Below, piece after piece: positions 20,748 to 29,370 of a DNA stretch of 64,000 bases (its first letter is position 1; each line of letters begins with the position of its first letter). Source of the stretch: Chitinophagaceae bacterium (GTDB taxonomy: Bacteria > Bacteroidota > Bacteroidia > Chitinophagales > Chitinophagaceae). Under the pieces are notes generated by a model, which saw only the letters and a program-made list of their open reading frames with translations, was not told where the DNA came from and did no database searches. The DNA is taken from assembly GCA_016703625.1 (NCBI GenBank), contig JADJBP010000001.1:1-64000 (forward strand), read 5' to 3'. A program made the position numbers and the translations under genes.

Positions 20748-21703
20748 ATGTCAAAGTTTCAAATATTGCGAAACCTGATGGTGAAGCATAAGTATCAATT
20801 GATATTTACGTATTCACTATTCTCCCTGGAAATGCTGGGCGGACTTTTGCGTTTTTATTTTTTTGGAGAAGCTATAAATGACCTCATAAAAGGAAGTTAC
20901 CGGGGGTTGATCGTATTAACAATTGTTCACCTGGCTTACCTGGTGATCGGTACTGTACGGCATATGTTTGATACCCGTACCTATTCTGCCATTTACACCT
21001 CTTTGGTCACCAGGTTCCTAAGCCGCAGGTATCAAAAAACGGATATTTCAAAACTTTCTGCCCATTCTACTTTGGCCAGGGAGTTTGTTGATTTTTAGAA
21101 CACGACCTGGTGTATGTTATTGAAGCGGTGTATAATATTTTAGGTTCGCTGATCATTTTATTCTTTTATGATAAGACTGTTGTTGTTATCTGCCTGGCCA
21201 TTATGATACCGGTAATTATTATCAGTATGCTCTATGGCAAAAAAATGATGCGGCTTAATAAACATAAAAATGACGAGCTGGAGAAACAGGTAGATATTAT
21301 CTCAGCCGGCAACAATACCAATATCCGCCATCATTATAATAATTTACGCAAATGGCAGGTTCGTATCTCAGATAAAGAAGCCTGGAATTTTGGTTTTATG
21401 GAGATCATGGTTTTGCTGGTGATCGCTGTTTCGCTGATCGTTTCTAAAAACCTGCACAGTACAACCATTATGGCCGGCAGCCTGTTCGGTATGTACAGTT
21501 ATATTTTAAAATTTGCTTCGGGGCTCGATACGATCCCTTATACCATGGAACGGCTTGCTTCATTAAGTGATATTACGAGGAGGATTGAACTGGAAGTGGA
21601 TGATATGCCCGCTGTACAGGACAGTTTTCCGGAAGAGATAAAAATTGATGAAGGAGAAATAATATTCCTGCAAAGAAAAAGTACAGTGGAACTTTCGGTA
21701 TAA
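20748..21703 (+). CDS. ABC exporter six-helix membrane domain without ATPase domain
   Basis: About 318 residues with one break in a T run at 21090-21100 (VDF then LEHDLVYVIEAVYN). Six hydrophobic segments are visible, including LIFTYSLFSLEMLGGLLRFY, LIVLTIVHLAYLVIGT, LGSLIILFFYDKTVVVICLA, IMEIMVLLVIAVSLIVS-type and LFGMYSYILKFASG. The protein ends at IDEGEIIFLQ just where a nucleotide-binding domain would start; no Walker motif follows. Standalone ABC-membrane-only proteins of this size exist as a family (ABC_membrane_3 type), so this need not be truncation. As last gene of the ATP-grasp/SET cluster (97 bp after the fusion gene) it may export or hold the cluster product, borrowing an ATPase from elsewhere. 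Confidence 0.75.
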
Positions 21704-21717
21704 GAATCCATTTTGTT

Positions 21718-22195
21718 TTACTCATTTTTCTGTTTCATATAGTTTATCAGGTTAACGATGTGCTGTTGAGTGTGGAATGGAAATATTATTTCGAAAAACC
21801 AGAGCCCATCGTTTAAACTGTTATTTTCAATTCTCCACTTAATTTCCAATAAATCTAAAATAATATCTGATAGATCATCAATTGCATCTCCGAGACCAAT
21901 TTCAGCATTGTCAATATTATTGAAATCAAGTATCGTTTTATAAAATCCGAATTCTTTAAAATTGCTTTTTTATGTTGTAATTAATATCTGGAAATTGTGT
22001 TTTATCAAAATCAGGATATTCTTTGTCATCGTATACATAATGAATATCAAAATAGAGGTTATAAATCTTAATGAGATTCTTCTCCAAAAGTTTGTCTCTG
22101 CCGGGTATAGTCAACCCTGGTTGAAGCCCATACTTAACAATTTCATTTATTGCAGAGATAAGTTCACTTGTCTTGTAACTGTCGTGTTCTTTCAA
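21718..22195 (-). CDS. DUF5063-family protein, frame-broken
   Basis: Minus-strand frame from a TTG-type start at 22195 (LKEHDSYKTSELISAINEIV) to about 21965, then one frame change to KEFGFYKTILDFNN, GDAIDDLSDIILDLLEIKW and a conserved-looking end WRIENNSLNDGLWFFEIIFP then HTQQHIVNLINYM, stop TAA at 21718-21720. The L-D-D-L-xD-I pattern and terminal H-W/QH-VNLI match the DUF5063 family (helical proteins of about 170-190 residues, function unknown). No ATG is present near the start, so the first 20-30 residues may be lost or hidden by another indel in the AT-rich gap to the next gene. Convergent with the ABC membrane gene. Confidence 0.6.
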
Positions 22196-22206
22196 TTTTT
22201 TATAAA

Positions 22207-24150
22207 TTACCTGATGATCACAACCGACCCTTGCTCTTCCCGTTTAAACTGCCCTTTAAAAGTATAAGTAACAGCCCAAACATAACTGCCGTTATTCTGT
22301 TTGCCTTTATAAAACCCATCCCATCTTTTAAAAGGATCACGGCTATAAAAAACCAGTTCGCCATAGCGGTTATAAACGAGTAAGCGGTAATTGCTGATGG
22401 AGGCAATATTTCCCATCGGTCCAAAATCATCATTCCTTCCATCATTGTTTGGCGTAAAGGCATTGGGGAAATACACATCGCCGCAGGAACCGCTGGCGGG
22501 TTCTGTTATCTGTACAGATGTTGTGGCCGAACAACCGTTATTATCAGTTACGGTTACACTATAATTTCCGGCTGCCAGGTTAGTGGCGGTGGCATTGCTC
22601 TGTGACGGAATGGTATTCCAGCTATAAGAATATGGTGCATTGCCGCCAGTTGCCAATGCCGTTGCAGTACCGTCACTCAATCCAAAACAGCTTGCATCTT
22701 TTTTATTGCTGATGGTAACCGCTGGTGGGATTGCAGTTGCAATGGTTAAGTTGATACTTTCAATACATCCTTTACTGTCGGTTACAGTAACCGTATAATT
22801 TCCGGGCATTAATCCATTTGCTGTTGGGCCGGTACCGCCAGATGGAAACCAGGAGTATGTATATGGAGGAGTTCCGCCACTTTGTGTTATGGTAGCCGAG
22901 CCTGTTGCAACCGCACAGCCGGGCTGTACAATATTTACCGTATGCGATAAAACTGCAGGTTCTGTAATTACAACCGATGCTGTGGATGTGCAGCTGTTCA
23001 ATGCATTAACGGTTACCATATAAGTTCCGCCCCGCAATCCTGTTGCAGTTGCTGTGTTTTGAACAGGTGCCGTATTCCATGAATAAAAGAAAGGGCCGGC
23101 AGCAGCAGGAATAACAGAAACAGAAGCAGCGCCAGTATTATCGCCAAAACAATTATTGTTGTTGGTAACCGAAGTGGTTAAGCCAAGAATATGTATCGTT
23201 TGTGAAGTAGTTGATGGTGCATTAACCGGACCAGTAGCATTTAATGTAATCATATAAGTTCCGGGGCCTGAAAAAACATGGGTTGGATTTGCGAGGGTTG
23301 AATAATTATTTGGCCCTGAAGCAATGTCTCCAAAATCCCAGCTTGTAGCAGGGCAAAGCGTTGATGTATTGGTAAAGGCAATGGTTGTACTGTTTGTACA
23401 GGAATATGTAAATGATGCGTTGTTTGGCGGGGCATTTCCGATCATGATATCGTCTACGGCAAAACCATCATAAGCATTACACTGTGTGCCGGCACCAAAA
23501 ATAAACCGGAAGATCACATTTGGTTCAAAGGCAAGATTGGGCATGGCGTGTTTTGCATTTACCCATCCGCCGCTGCCATTTCCGCCCAGGCAAGATCCTG
23601 CGGTTGGCTGAATATTTCCCGACCAGCCATCCCGTACCGATGTAAGTCCTGCTAAATAGGTGATCGGCGAAAAATTAAACCAGTTTTCCGTAAAACAATT
23701 TGTAGGACCTGAAAAATTTCCAAGATTGGTCCAGGAGGTTCCGAGGTTGGTGGAGTATTGAAAACCGGCACCATCAAACCTTTGTTCCATTTCCCAAAAA
23801 ACGTTGAACGAAATATATGGATAAGGCAGTGCAGTAAAATCAAAACAGGGGCTCTGTAACCAGGATGCCTCTCCGTCACTATAAGCGCTGCCGGTTAGCC
23901 CGCCAACGATCCAGCAATTTGTGCCGGTAGCGGCGCTGTTGATCACCGGTTTTGAAGGCGCTCCCCATGCCCAGGAAGAAAAGGTTCCGCCGGCTGTCCA
24001 GCCGCCATTGCCCGTTTCAAAACCTTCATTATACGGAAAAGTGGATATGGGTGTTCCGCATTGTGCATTTGTTTTTTGCATAAAGCTAAACACAGATACA
24101 AAGGAAATAATTAAAACGGCAGCGCTATTTAAAGTCAATCGCAAATTCAA
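22207..24150 (-). CDS. SprB-like secreted protein with PKD and SprB repeats, T9SS type B (CHU_C) sorting domain
   Basis: 647 intact residues. Signal peptide at 1-29 (LIISFVSVFSFMQKTNAQ). Residues 40-240 form a MAM/jelly-roll-like domain (CWIVGGLTGSAYSDGEASWL; WEMEQRFDGAGFQYST). A PKD domain follows (TSWDFGDIASGPNNYS, HVFSGPGTYMITLNATG), then three SprB-type repeats with the frame C-x-G..TGxASV...YxYSWNT...GxYxVTVxDxxxC. The end (VYFPNAFTPNNDGRNDDFGP … YNRYGELVFYS … DGFYKGK … GSYVWAVTYT) is the gliding-motility-associated/type B domain recognised by type IX secretion. Such proteins are surface or released adhesins or matrix components. Its job here is unknown. Confidence 0.85.
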   Translation of the reverse strand: MNLRLTLNSAAVLIISFVSVFSFMQKTNAQCGTPISTFPYNEGFETGNGGWTAGGTFSSWAWGAPSKPVINSAATGTNCWIVGGLTGSAYSDGEASWLQSPCFDFTALPYPYISFNVFWEMEQRFDGAGFQYSTNLGTSWTNLGNFSGPTNCFTENWFNFSPITYLAGLTSVRDGWSGNIQPTAGSCLGGNGSGGWVNAKHAMPNLAFEPNVIFRFIFGAGTQCNAYDGFAVDDIMIGNAPPNNASFTYSCTNSTTIAFTNTSTLCPATSWDFGDIASGPNNYSTLANPTHVFSGPGTYMITLNATGPVNAPSTTSQTIHILGLTTSVTNNNNCFGDNTGAASVSVIPAAAGPFFYSWNTAPVQNTATATGLRGGTYMVTVNALNSCTSTASVVITEPAVLSHTVNIVQPGCAVATGSATITQSGGTPPYTYSWFPSGGTGPTANGLMPGNYTVTVTDSKGCIESINLTIATAIPPAVTISNKKDASCFGLSDGTATALATGGNAPYSYSWNTIPSQSNATATNLAAGNYSVTVTDNNGCSATTSVQITEPASGSCGDVYFPNAFTPNNDGRNDDFGPMGNIASISNYRLLVYNRYGELVFYSRDPFKRWDGFYKGKQNNGSYVWAVTYTFKGQFKREEQGSVVIIR

Positions 24151-24228
24151 TGATTAAGCCTGCAAAAATACTTCATAATTGCCACTGAAACGCAGAGATA
24201 CTGAAAGAACCTGGCACATTGCTGTAAA

Positions 24229-24603
24229 TCATTCATCATTCCGCTTCACGACCAGGTACCAGTTATTCTCCAGCGGCAAATAACCATATTCATAACAGAA
24301 TTGATATGCATTTCCTTTATGATTGGTATAGGTATGTGTCCGGTATTTAAACTGGAACCCCTGGTGCAGTAATTTATCAAGTTTGATCTTGGCTTTCTGT
24401 TCGCCGTCAGGTAGCAGGCCTTCCAGGATGCGGCGGTTTTTACCGAGTGCATTATTTACATTCCGCATATAATTATTGGCTGCCCCTTTCAGTTCATTAT
24501 TAAAAGTTGCCCGGCAATAATCGTCACAGAATTTTTTGTCACTCCTGCCTTTCAGCGTTCTTTCGCATTGCAGGCATGTTTTGGTTTGCTTTTGATGTAA
24601 CAT
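24229..24603 (-). CDS. Small zinc-ribbon protein
   Basis: 124 intact residues. The N-terminal TCLQCERTLKGRSDKKFCDD then YCR gives a CxxC…CxxxC metal ribbon of the type seen in conserved Bacteroidota proteins. A helical middle follows (NNALGKNRRILEGLLPDGE), then a strand-rich end (YQFCYEYGYLPLENNWYLVV). The ribbon suggests nucleic-acid or protein binding; no enzyme motif is present. Monocistronic, divergent from ssb. Function unknown. Confidence 0.7.
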   Translation of the reverse strand: MLHQKQTKTCLQCERTLKGRSDKKFCDDYCRATFNNELKGAANNYMRNVNNALGKNRRILEGLLPDGEQKAKIKLDKLLHQGFQFKYRTHTYTNHKGNAYQFCYEYGYLPLENNWYLVVKRNDE

Positions 24604-24816
24604 AATACAGGATTGGGTTTTATTAAAAATAGCTTGTCCGTATAATCGTAATACCCGTTTACAAACACTTATATCAGTAAGTAAAAGGATAATCTCCGGC
24701 TATGCCTCTCGGGTCATCCCATATTTGCACTGTCAACCGGAAATGACGTCAACCCCGGACGATTGGAATAAATTAATAACCGTCGCCGCCTGAGGCGGGA
24801 CACAAATTTTAAAATC

Positions 24817-25159
24817 ATGTACGCATTAAAAACAAAGTTCAGCTCATCGGTAACCTGGGCAACGCACCAGAAGTAAAAACACCCAAAGCGGAAAAAAACT
24901 GGCCCGCTTCAGTATTGCCACAAACGAAATTTACCGCAATGCCAAAGGCGAAAAGGTAAAGGAAACAACATGGCACAACCTGGTAGCCTGGGGTAAGATC
25001 GCCGACATCGTTGAAAAGTACCTGAACAAAGGAAGTGAGGTTGCCATTGAGGGCAAACTCATCAGCCGCAGTTATACCGACAAAGAGGGCGTTAAGAAAT
25101 TCATTTCCGAAGTTGAAGTAAATGAATTGCTGATGCTTGGCAGTAAGGCTACGGCATAA
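24817..25159 (+). CDS. ssb: Single-stranded DNA-binding protein, frame-broken
   Basis: ATG at 24817 starts MYALKNKVQLIGNLGNAPEV after repair of an indel around 24828-24835. A second indel lies near 24895 in an A run. Then comes the OB-fold core LARFSIATNEIYRNAKGEKV, ETTWHNLVAWGKIADIVEKY, LNKGSEVAIEGKLISRSYTD, ending LMLGSKATA with TAA at 25157-25159. At about 113 residues it is the short Bacteroidota form without the long acidic tail that binds partner proteins, so it may be a second, specialised SSB (competence or replication stress) rather than the main one. Followed at once by a strong terminator, so monocistronic. Confidence 0.85.
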
Positions 25160-25169
25160 TTTTCCTTTT

Positions 25170-25223
25170 AAGATAGAAAAGCTTTTGCAACGTACCCTAT
25201 GTGAAAGCTTTTCTATCTTTTTT
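25170..25223 (+). terminator. Terminator of ssb
   Basis: A 16-bp perfect stem (AAGATAGAAAAGCTTT with AAAGCTTTTCTATCTT) around an 18-nt loop, followed by T residues, 11 bases after the ssb stop. Confidence 0.85.
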
Positions 25224-25367
25224 GATCTTCCGGTACAATGATAATAAAGCCCGGACTGGTATCAAAAGGAAAAAAAACAATTTTATATGAGAAAAACCGG
25301 GAATTCATGGTTTTGATTAACCGGTTAAAAGGTTCCGGTTTATTAATATGATCTTATCTTTATTGTA

Positions 25368-27833
25368 ATGCAAACCATTGAACGTAACGAACTATTCGAA
25401 CTGGCCTACCGCTTTGTTACAGAAACCAGCGAAAACATTTTCCTGACCGGGAAAGCCGGTACCGGGAAAACCACTTTTTTAAAATATCTCAAAGAAAACT
25501 CCACTAAAAATATTGTAGTGGCCGCGCCTACCGGTGTAGCTGCCATTAATGCCGGGGGCGTTACATTACACAGTTTGTTCCAGTTGCCTTTCCATCCTTT
25601 TTTGCCAACAAAAAGCCATAAAGAAGAGCTGCTGGCCAGGACCAGGATCACCAAACAACGGCAACAACTGCTGCGTAAAATAGAATTGCTGGTGATCGAC
25701 GAAATAAGTATGGTTCGCTGTGATGTAATGGATGCCATCGATACCATTTTAAAACACGCCCGAAGAAATTATCATTTACCCTTTGGCGGCGTTCAGTTAT
25801 TATGCATCGGCGACCTGCACCAGTTGCCGCCTGTTGCCCAAAACCATGAATGGAGTATTTTAAATGAATATTACGAATCGCCTTTCTTCTTCGACAGCAT
25901 GGCTATAAAAGAACAGTCGCCCCTGTTGATTGAACTCAATAAAATTTACAGGCAGAAAGAAGAAAGTTTTGTCCGGCTGCTGAACAAGGTTCGCAATAAC
26001 CAGATGGATGCTGATGATTTTGAAGACCTTCACTTAAGACTTGACCCGGATTTTCAGCCCGGCCGTGATGAAAATTATATTACGCTAACCTCACACAACA
26101 ACCAGGCAGACCAGATAAACCAGCAACAGTTATATAAACTCAATGCTGCAACCTTTACATATAAAGCCAAAGTAGAAAATGATTTCCCGGAAAACATGTA
26201 CCCGGTAGAATTTGAGTTGAACCTTAAGGAAGGGGCGCAGGTGATGTTCTTAAAAAATGATGCCGCACAAAAAAGATATTATAATGGAAAAATTGGTGTC
26301 ATAAAGTCACTGGAAAAAGATAAAATAATAGTGGATTGCGACGGGAATGAAATTACAGTAGGTATGGAAACCTGGGAAAACAGCCGCTATACCCTCAACA
26401 GGGCCGATGGAAAACTGCAGCAGGAAACCCTGGGCACTTTTACCCAGTATCCCTTAAGGCTTGCCTGGGCAATAACCATACACAAAAGCCAGGGACTTAC
26501 TTTTGATAAAGTGATGATCAATGCCGGCGCTGCTTTCAGCAGCGGGCAGGTTTATGTGGCACTTAGCCGCTGTACCGGCCTCGACGGAATTGTATTATTA
26601 AGCAAAATCCCTCCAACGGCCATACACAGTAACGAAAATGTAATTAAGGGACAACAGTCCCTTGCCTATAAAGGTTCCCTGGAAGAACGTTTTGCCGGCG
26701 CCAGGCAATTATTTACCCAACAATTGCTGGAAGACATTTTTTCTTTTGGAGAGATCAGTATAGCTGTTGACCAGGTTGCTTTTCAAATTAAACAGTATCA
26801 TGATAAATTAAACAGCGAAGCCCCGAACTGGATCAATAACCTAAAACAGCATTTCGCTTCCGATAAAGCAGTTGGCTTAAAATTCCTCGGGTTGATTGCG
26901 GGCTTAATGAGACCGGAAGGAGTTATTGAAAAAAACGCCCTGTTGCAAAAAAGAATTTCGGACGCAGCGAATCATTTTGTTCCGAAAATGGAACTTTATA
27001 TTAATCAATTAAGATCGCACCCGCTGATCACAGAATATAAAGAAGCCGCAACACCCATAAATGAAAAACTGAATGAGCTGGCACTGGCTTTATACAACAG
27101 TAATTTTTATATGCAATATTGTAAACAGCCTTTCTCTGTAACCGGTTTTTTACAGCATAAATTAAAATATGTTCAGCCGAGGTTTAACATCACCTGTTAT
27201 GCAGGCGAAAAAGCAGAGACCGTAACCGGTGCAACCAATTCCGAATTACTGGATACCTTAAAACGCTGGCGTAATATGGTATGTGCCGAAACCGGGCAGC
27301 CTGTTTATATGGTGGCAAACCAGGTTTCCTTGCAGGAGATCTGCACATACCTGCCGCTTACAAAAAAGGACCTGCAGCAGATCAGCGGATTTGGAAAAGC
27401 AAAAGCTGAAAAATACGGGGATGATATCCTGGAAGCTGTAGAAAGTTATTGCCAAAGGCATGGCCTGGAAACCAATATGATGGCTGTGAATAATGCCGGG
27501 CTCAAAAAAGAAAGGAAAACACCTGTTGGTAATAAGCCGGATACAAAAACGGTTTCTTTTGATCTGTTTAAAACAGGAAAAGACCTGGCCGCCATTGCCC
27601 GGGAAAGAAAATTATCGCCAGGCACCATTGCGGGACATCTTGTTTATTTTGTTGAGGCCGGTAAAATTAAAATTGATGAGCTGGTCAGTAAGGAAAAACA
27701 AAAAATAATCAATGATGCCGTTGTCTTACATGGATCAACAAGCCTGAAAACGATACTTGATAATTTACCGGATGGTTTTAATTATGGTGAGCTGAGAATG
27801 GTACTTGCCGCTCAAAAATCAATGGCCAGTTAA
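25368..27833 (+). CDS. Pif1/RecD-like superfamily 1B helicase with HRDC and helix-turn-helix domains
   Basis: 821 intact residues. The helicase core holds Walker A FLTGKAGTGKTTFLK (about 24-38), AAPTGVAAINAGG (Ia), ELLVIDEISMV (II), LCIGDLHQLPPVA (III), and late motifs AITIHKSQGLTFDKV and VYVALSRCTGLDG (V/VI). It unwinds DNA 5' to 3' by family knowledge. After a helical linker, an HRDC-like domain appears (ICTYLPLTKKDLQQISGFG), then an HTH_40-like domain at the end (LSPGTIAGHLVYFVEAGKI). This architecture is common in Bacteroidota and thought to act at stalled forks or G-quadruplexes. Start ATG at 25368 is preceded by TATCTTTA, close to the -7 consensus. Ends at a bidirectional terminator. 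Confidence 0.9.
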   Translation: MQTIERNELFELAYRFVTETSENIFLTGKAGTGKTTFLKYLKENSTKNIVVAAPTGVAAINAGGVTLHSLFQLPFHPFLPTKSHKEELLARTRITKQRQQLLRKIELLVIDEISMVRCDVMDAIDTILKHARRNYHLPFGGVQLLCIGDLHQLPPVAQNHEWSILNEYYESPFFFDSMAIKEQSPLLIELNKIYRQKEESFVRLLNKVRNNQMDADDFEDLHLRLDPDFQPGRDENYITLTSHNNQADQINQQQLYKLNAATFTYKAKVENDFPENMYPVEFELNLKEGAQVMFLKNDAAQKRYYNGKIGVIKSLEKDKIIVDCDGNEITVGMETWENSRYTLNRADGKLQQETLGTFTQYPLRLAWAITIHKSQGLTFDKVMINAGAAFSSGQVYVALSRCTGLDGIVLLSKIPPTAIHSNENVIKGQQSLAYKGSLEERFAGARQLFTQQLLEDIFSFGEISIAVDQVAFQIKQYHDKLNSEAPNWINNLKQHFASDKAVGLKFLGLIAGLMRPEGVIEKNALLQKRISDAANHFVPKMELYINQLRSHPLITEYKEAATPINEKLNELALALYNSNFYMQYCKQPFSVTGFLQHKLKYVQPRFNITCYAGEKAETVTGATNSELLDTLKRWRNMVCAETGQPVYMVANQVSLQEICTYLPLTKKDLQQISGFGKAKAEKYGDDILEAVESYCQRHGLETNMMAVNNAGLKKERKTPVGNKPDTKTVSFDLFKTGKDLAAIARERKLSPGTIAGHLVYFVEAGKIKIDELVSKEKQKIINDAVVLHGSTSLKTILDNLPDGFNYGELRMVLAAQKSMAS

Positions 27834-27842
27834 ATAATTTAA

Positions 27843-27880
27843 AATAAAGATCCCCGGATACTAAACCGGGGATCTTTATT
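27843..27880. terminator. Bidirectional terminator between convergent genes
   Basis: AATAAAGATCCCCGG and CCGGGGATCTTTATT form a 15-bp perfect stem with an 8-nt loop. It is flanked by A and T runs, so it can act for both the helicase and the astacin gene. Confidence 0.8.
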
Positions 27881-27920
27881 CTTGTATATTTTTCTTTTAG
27901 AATTTATTGTTGCATGATCT

Positions 27921-29297
27921 TTATTTCGGCACTGAAACCGGGGATGAAAGGAAATTGAAGGTAAGTTTCTGGTACCTGTTATTTACCACATCGTCCTGGT
28001 AAACAGAGAACTCGATCTTTACATTTTTTCCTGCCAGGTCGGGCATTTCCTTGAACGGGAAAAACAGTTCAAGATTTTTTTGGGTTCCTTTATTGATGCT
28101 TGTTTTGGTACTGGGCAGCAGCTTTAATTTAATATAGGTAGCAGCCATTTTGTTCCAGCTGTAATTTGCATTGGTTGTTGGAATATAATATAACCCGTCT
28201 TCGGTGGTAAGCCTGGCTACCAGGTACACAGCTCCCAATAAGGCGCTTGTTTTTATATCAAATGACGGGTAAATTAAAATTCCTTTTTTCACATTGTCTG
28301 TCTTCACATCGCCGTAATTGATATTGTTCACTTCTATTTTTGGAACGGCCAGGTCCGAAACTTTTTTGTCTTTTGGATATAATGCTGCAATTATTTTTTT
28401 ATCCCCGTCAGAAAGGTCATCATTTGAGCCTACCGTAAAACCATCAACCGTTTGCCAGGCCTGCACCGGGTAATGCATAATAGACTTTGGATCGTAGGTA
28501 GTTCCGTTTGTATAAAAAAAGTCGCTTGCCTCAAGCACATTAAAATCAACCTTCTCTTTATTCCAGCCCTGGTATTTGGCATAGTATTTATACACCGTAT
28601 CCTTGTTCCATTTTATCCCGTTGGGATAACTCTGTTCATGGAGCAGTCCCAAAGCATGCCCGAACTCGTGAGCCGTTGTGCCACGCAGGGCGTCGTAATT
28701 CCATTTAACAAAAGGATCTTTATATTCAATCACATCGCGGAACAGGTCGTTGTAGGTATAGTTCTTAAAATCGGTTCCTTTATTCCTGAGGAATTGTAAA
28801 AAAGGCCCGCCGTTCTTATATTGATCAATGTACCCTTTATAATCTATAAAATCTGAAGTATCCAGGTTCATCGTTTGCATATACTGCGGAACATTGTTAC
28901 ACTTGATACCCAATTGAGAGTTGTGTCCATGATTATCTAGCTTACTGCCCAGCTTTATCCTGATATTGGTTGCTTCGGTATCATCAGGCACAAACTTCAA
29001 AGTAATATTGCCATATTGTTCCCAGATCTTTGCGTGCTGCATGATCATATTACGAACCTGCTGGCTGCCGGCATTGTTCATAAATTTTACGAGTATTACA
29101 TCGCCGTTTTCCCAGAGAACATCATTGTTTGCAACACTTCTGCCTATCGTTGTATCAACAGCTACAGGCAGCATGGCAAAACCCATCTCCGTTGTACAGG
29201 GGTCTTTTGTGGGTTTGGAGCCCAGGGGCAATCTTTGAGCATTCATTTCAAAAAGCAAAACGAAAATTCCCATGATCAGTAAAACAACCTTTTTCAT
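27921..29297 (-). CDS. Secreted astacin-type (M12A) metalloprotease
   Basis: 458 intact residues with a signal peptide (MKKVVLLIMGIFVLLFEMNA). The catalytic zinc site is TAHEFGHALGLLHEQSYP (HExxHxxGxxH plus E) at about residue 210, with the Met-turn SIMHYP about 60 residues later, the layout of astacins. A propeptide-like region precedes (NNDVLWENGDVILVKFMNN). The last 120 residues form an all-beta domain of unknown role (VKIEFSVYQDD). It lacks a T9SS tail, so export is probably to the periplasm or by another route. It stands next to the CHAT and caspase-like genes on the same strand; a functional link is inference only. The terminator at 27843 serves it. Confidence 0.9.
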   Translation of the reverse strand: MKKVVLLIMGIFVLLFEMNAQRLPLGSKPTKDPCTTEMGFAMLPVAVDTTIGRSVANNDVLWENGDVILVKFMNNAGSQQVRNMIMQHAKIWEQYGNITLKFVPDDTEATNIRIKLGSKLDNHGHNSQLGIKCNNVPQYMQTMNLDTSDFIDYKGYIDQYKNGGPFLQFLRNKGTDFKNYTYNDLFRDVIEYKDPFVKWNYDALRGTTAHEFGHALGLLHEQSYPNGIKWNKDTVYKYYAKYQGWNKEKVDFNVLEASDFFYTNGTTYDPKSIMHYPVQAWQTVDGFTVGSNDDLSDGDKKIIAALYPKDKKVSDLAVPKIEVNNINYGDVKTDNVKKGILIYPSFDIKTSALLGAVYLVARLTTEDGLYYIPTTNANYSWNKMAATYIKLKLLPSTKTSINKGTQKNLELFFPFKEMPDLAGKNVKIEFSVYQDDVVNNRYQKLTFNFLSSPVSVPK

Positions 29298-29370
29298 AAT
29301 TTATTTATTTATAGTTTAAAGTTAATGCCTGGTTGAATATTAGAACATACCCTGCAGCGGGTATTTATAT

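Noticed and set aside
21090..21110. Programmed ribosomal frameshift in the ABC membrane gene
   Set aside because: The shift lies in a plain T run without the usual slippery heptamer and stem, and similar shifts affect many unrelated genes in the window, so sequencing error is simpler.
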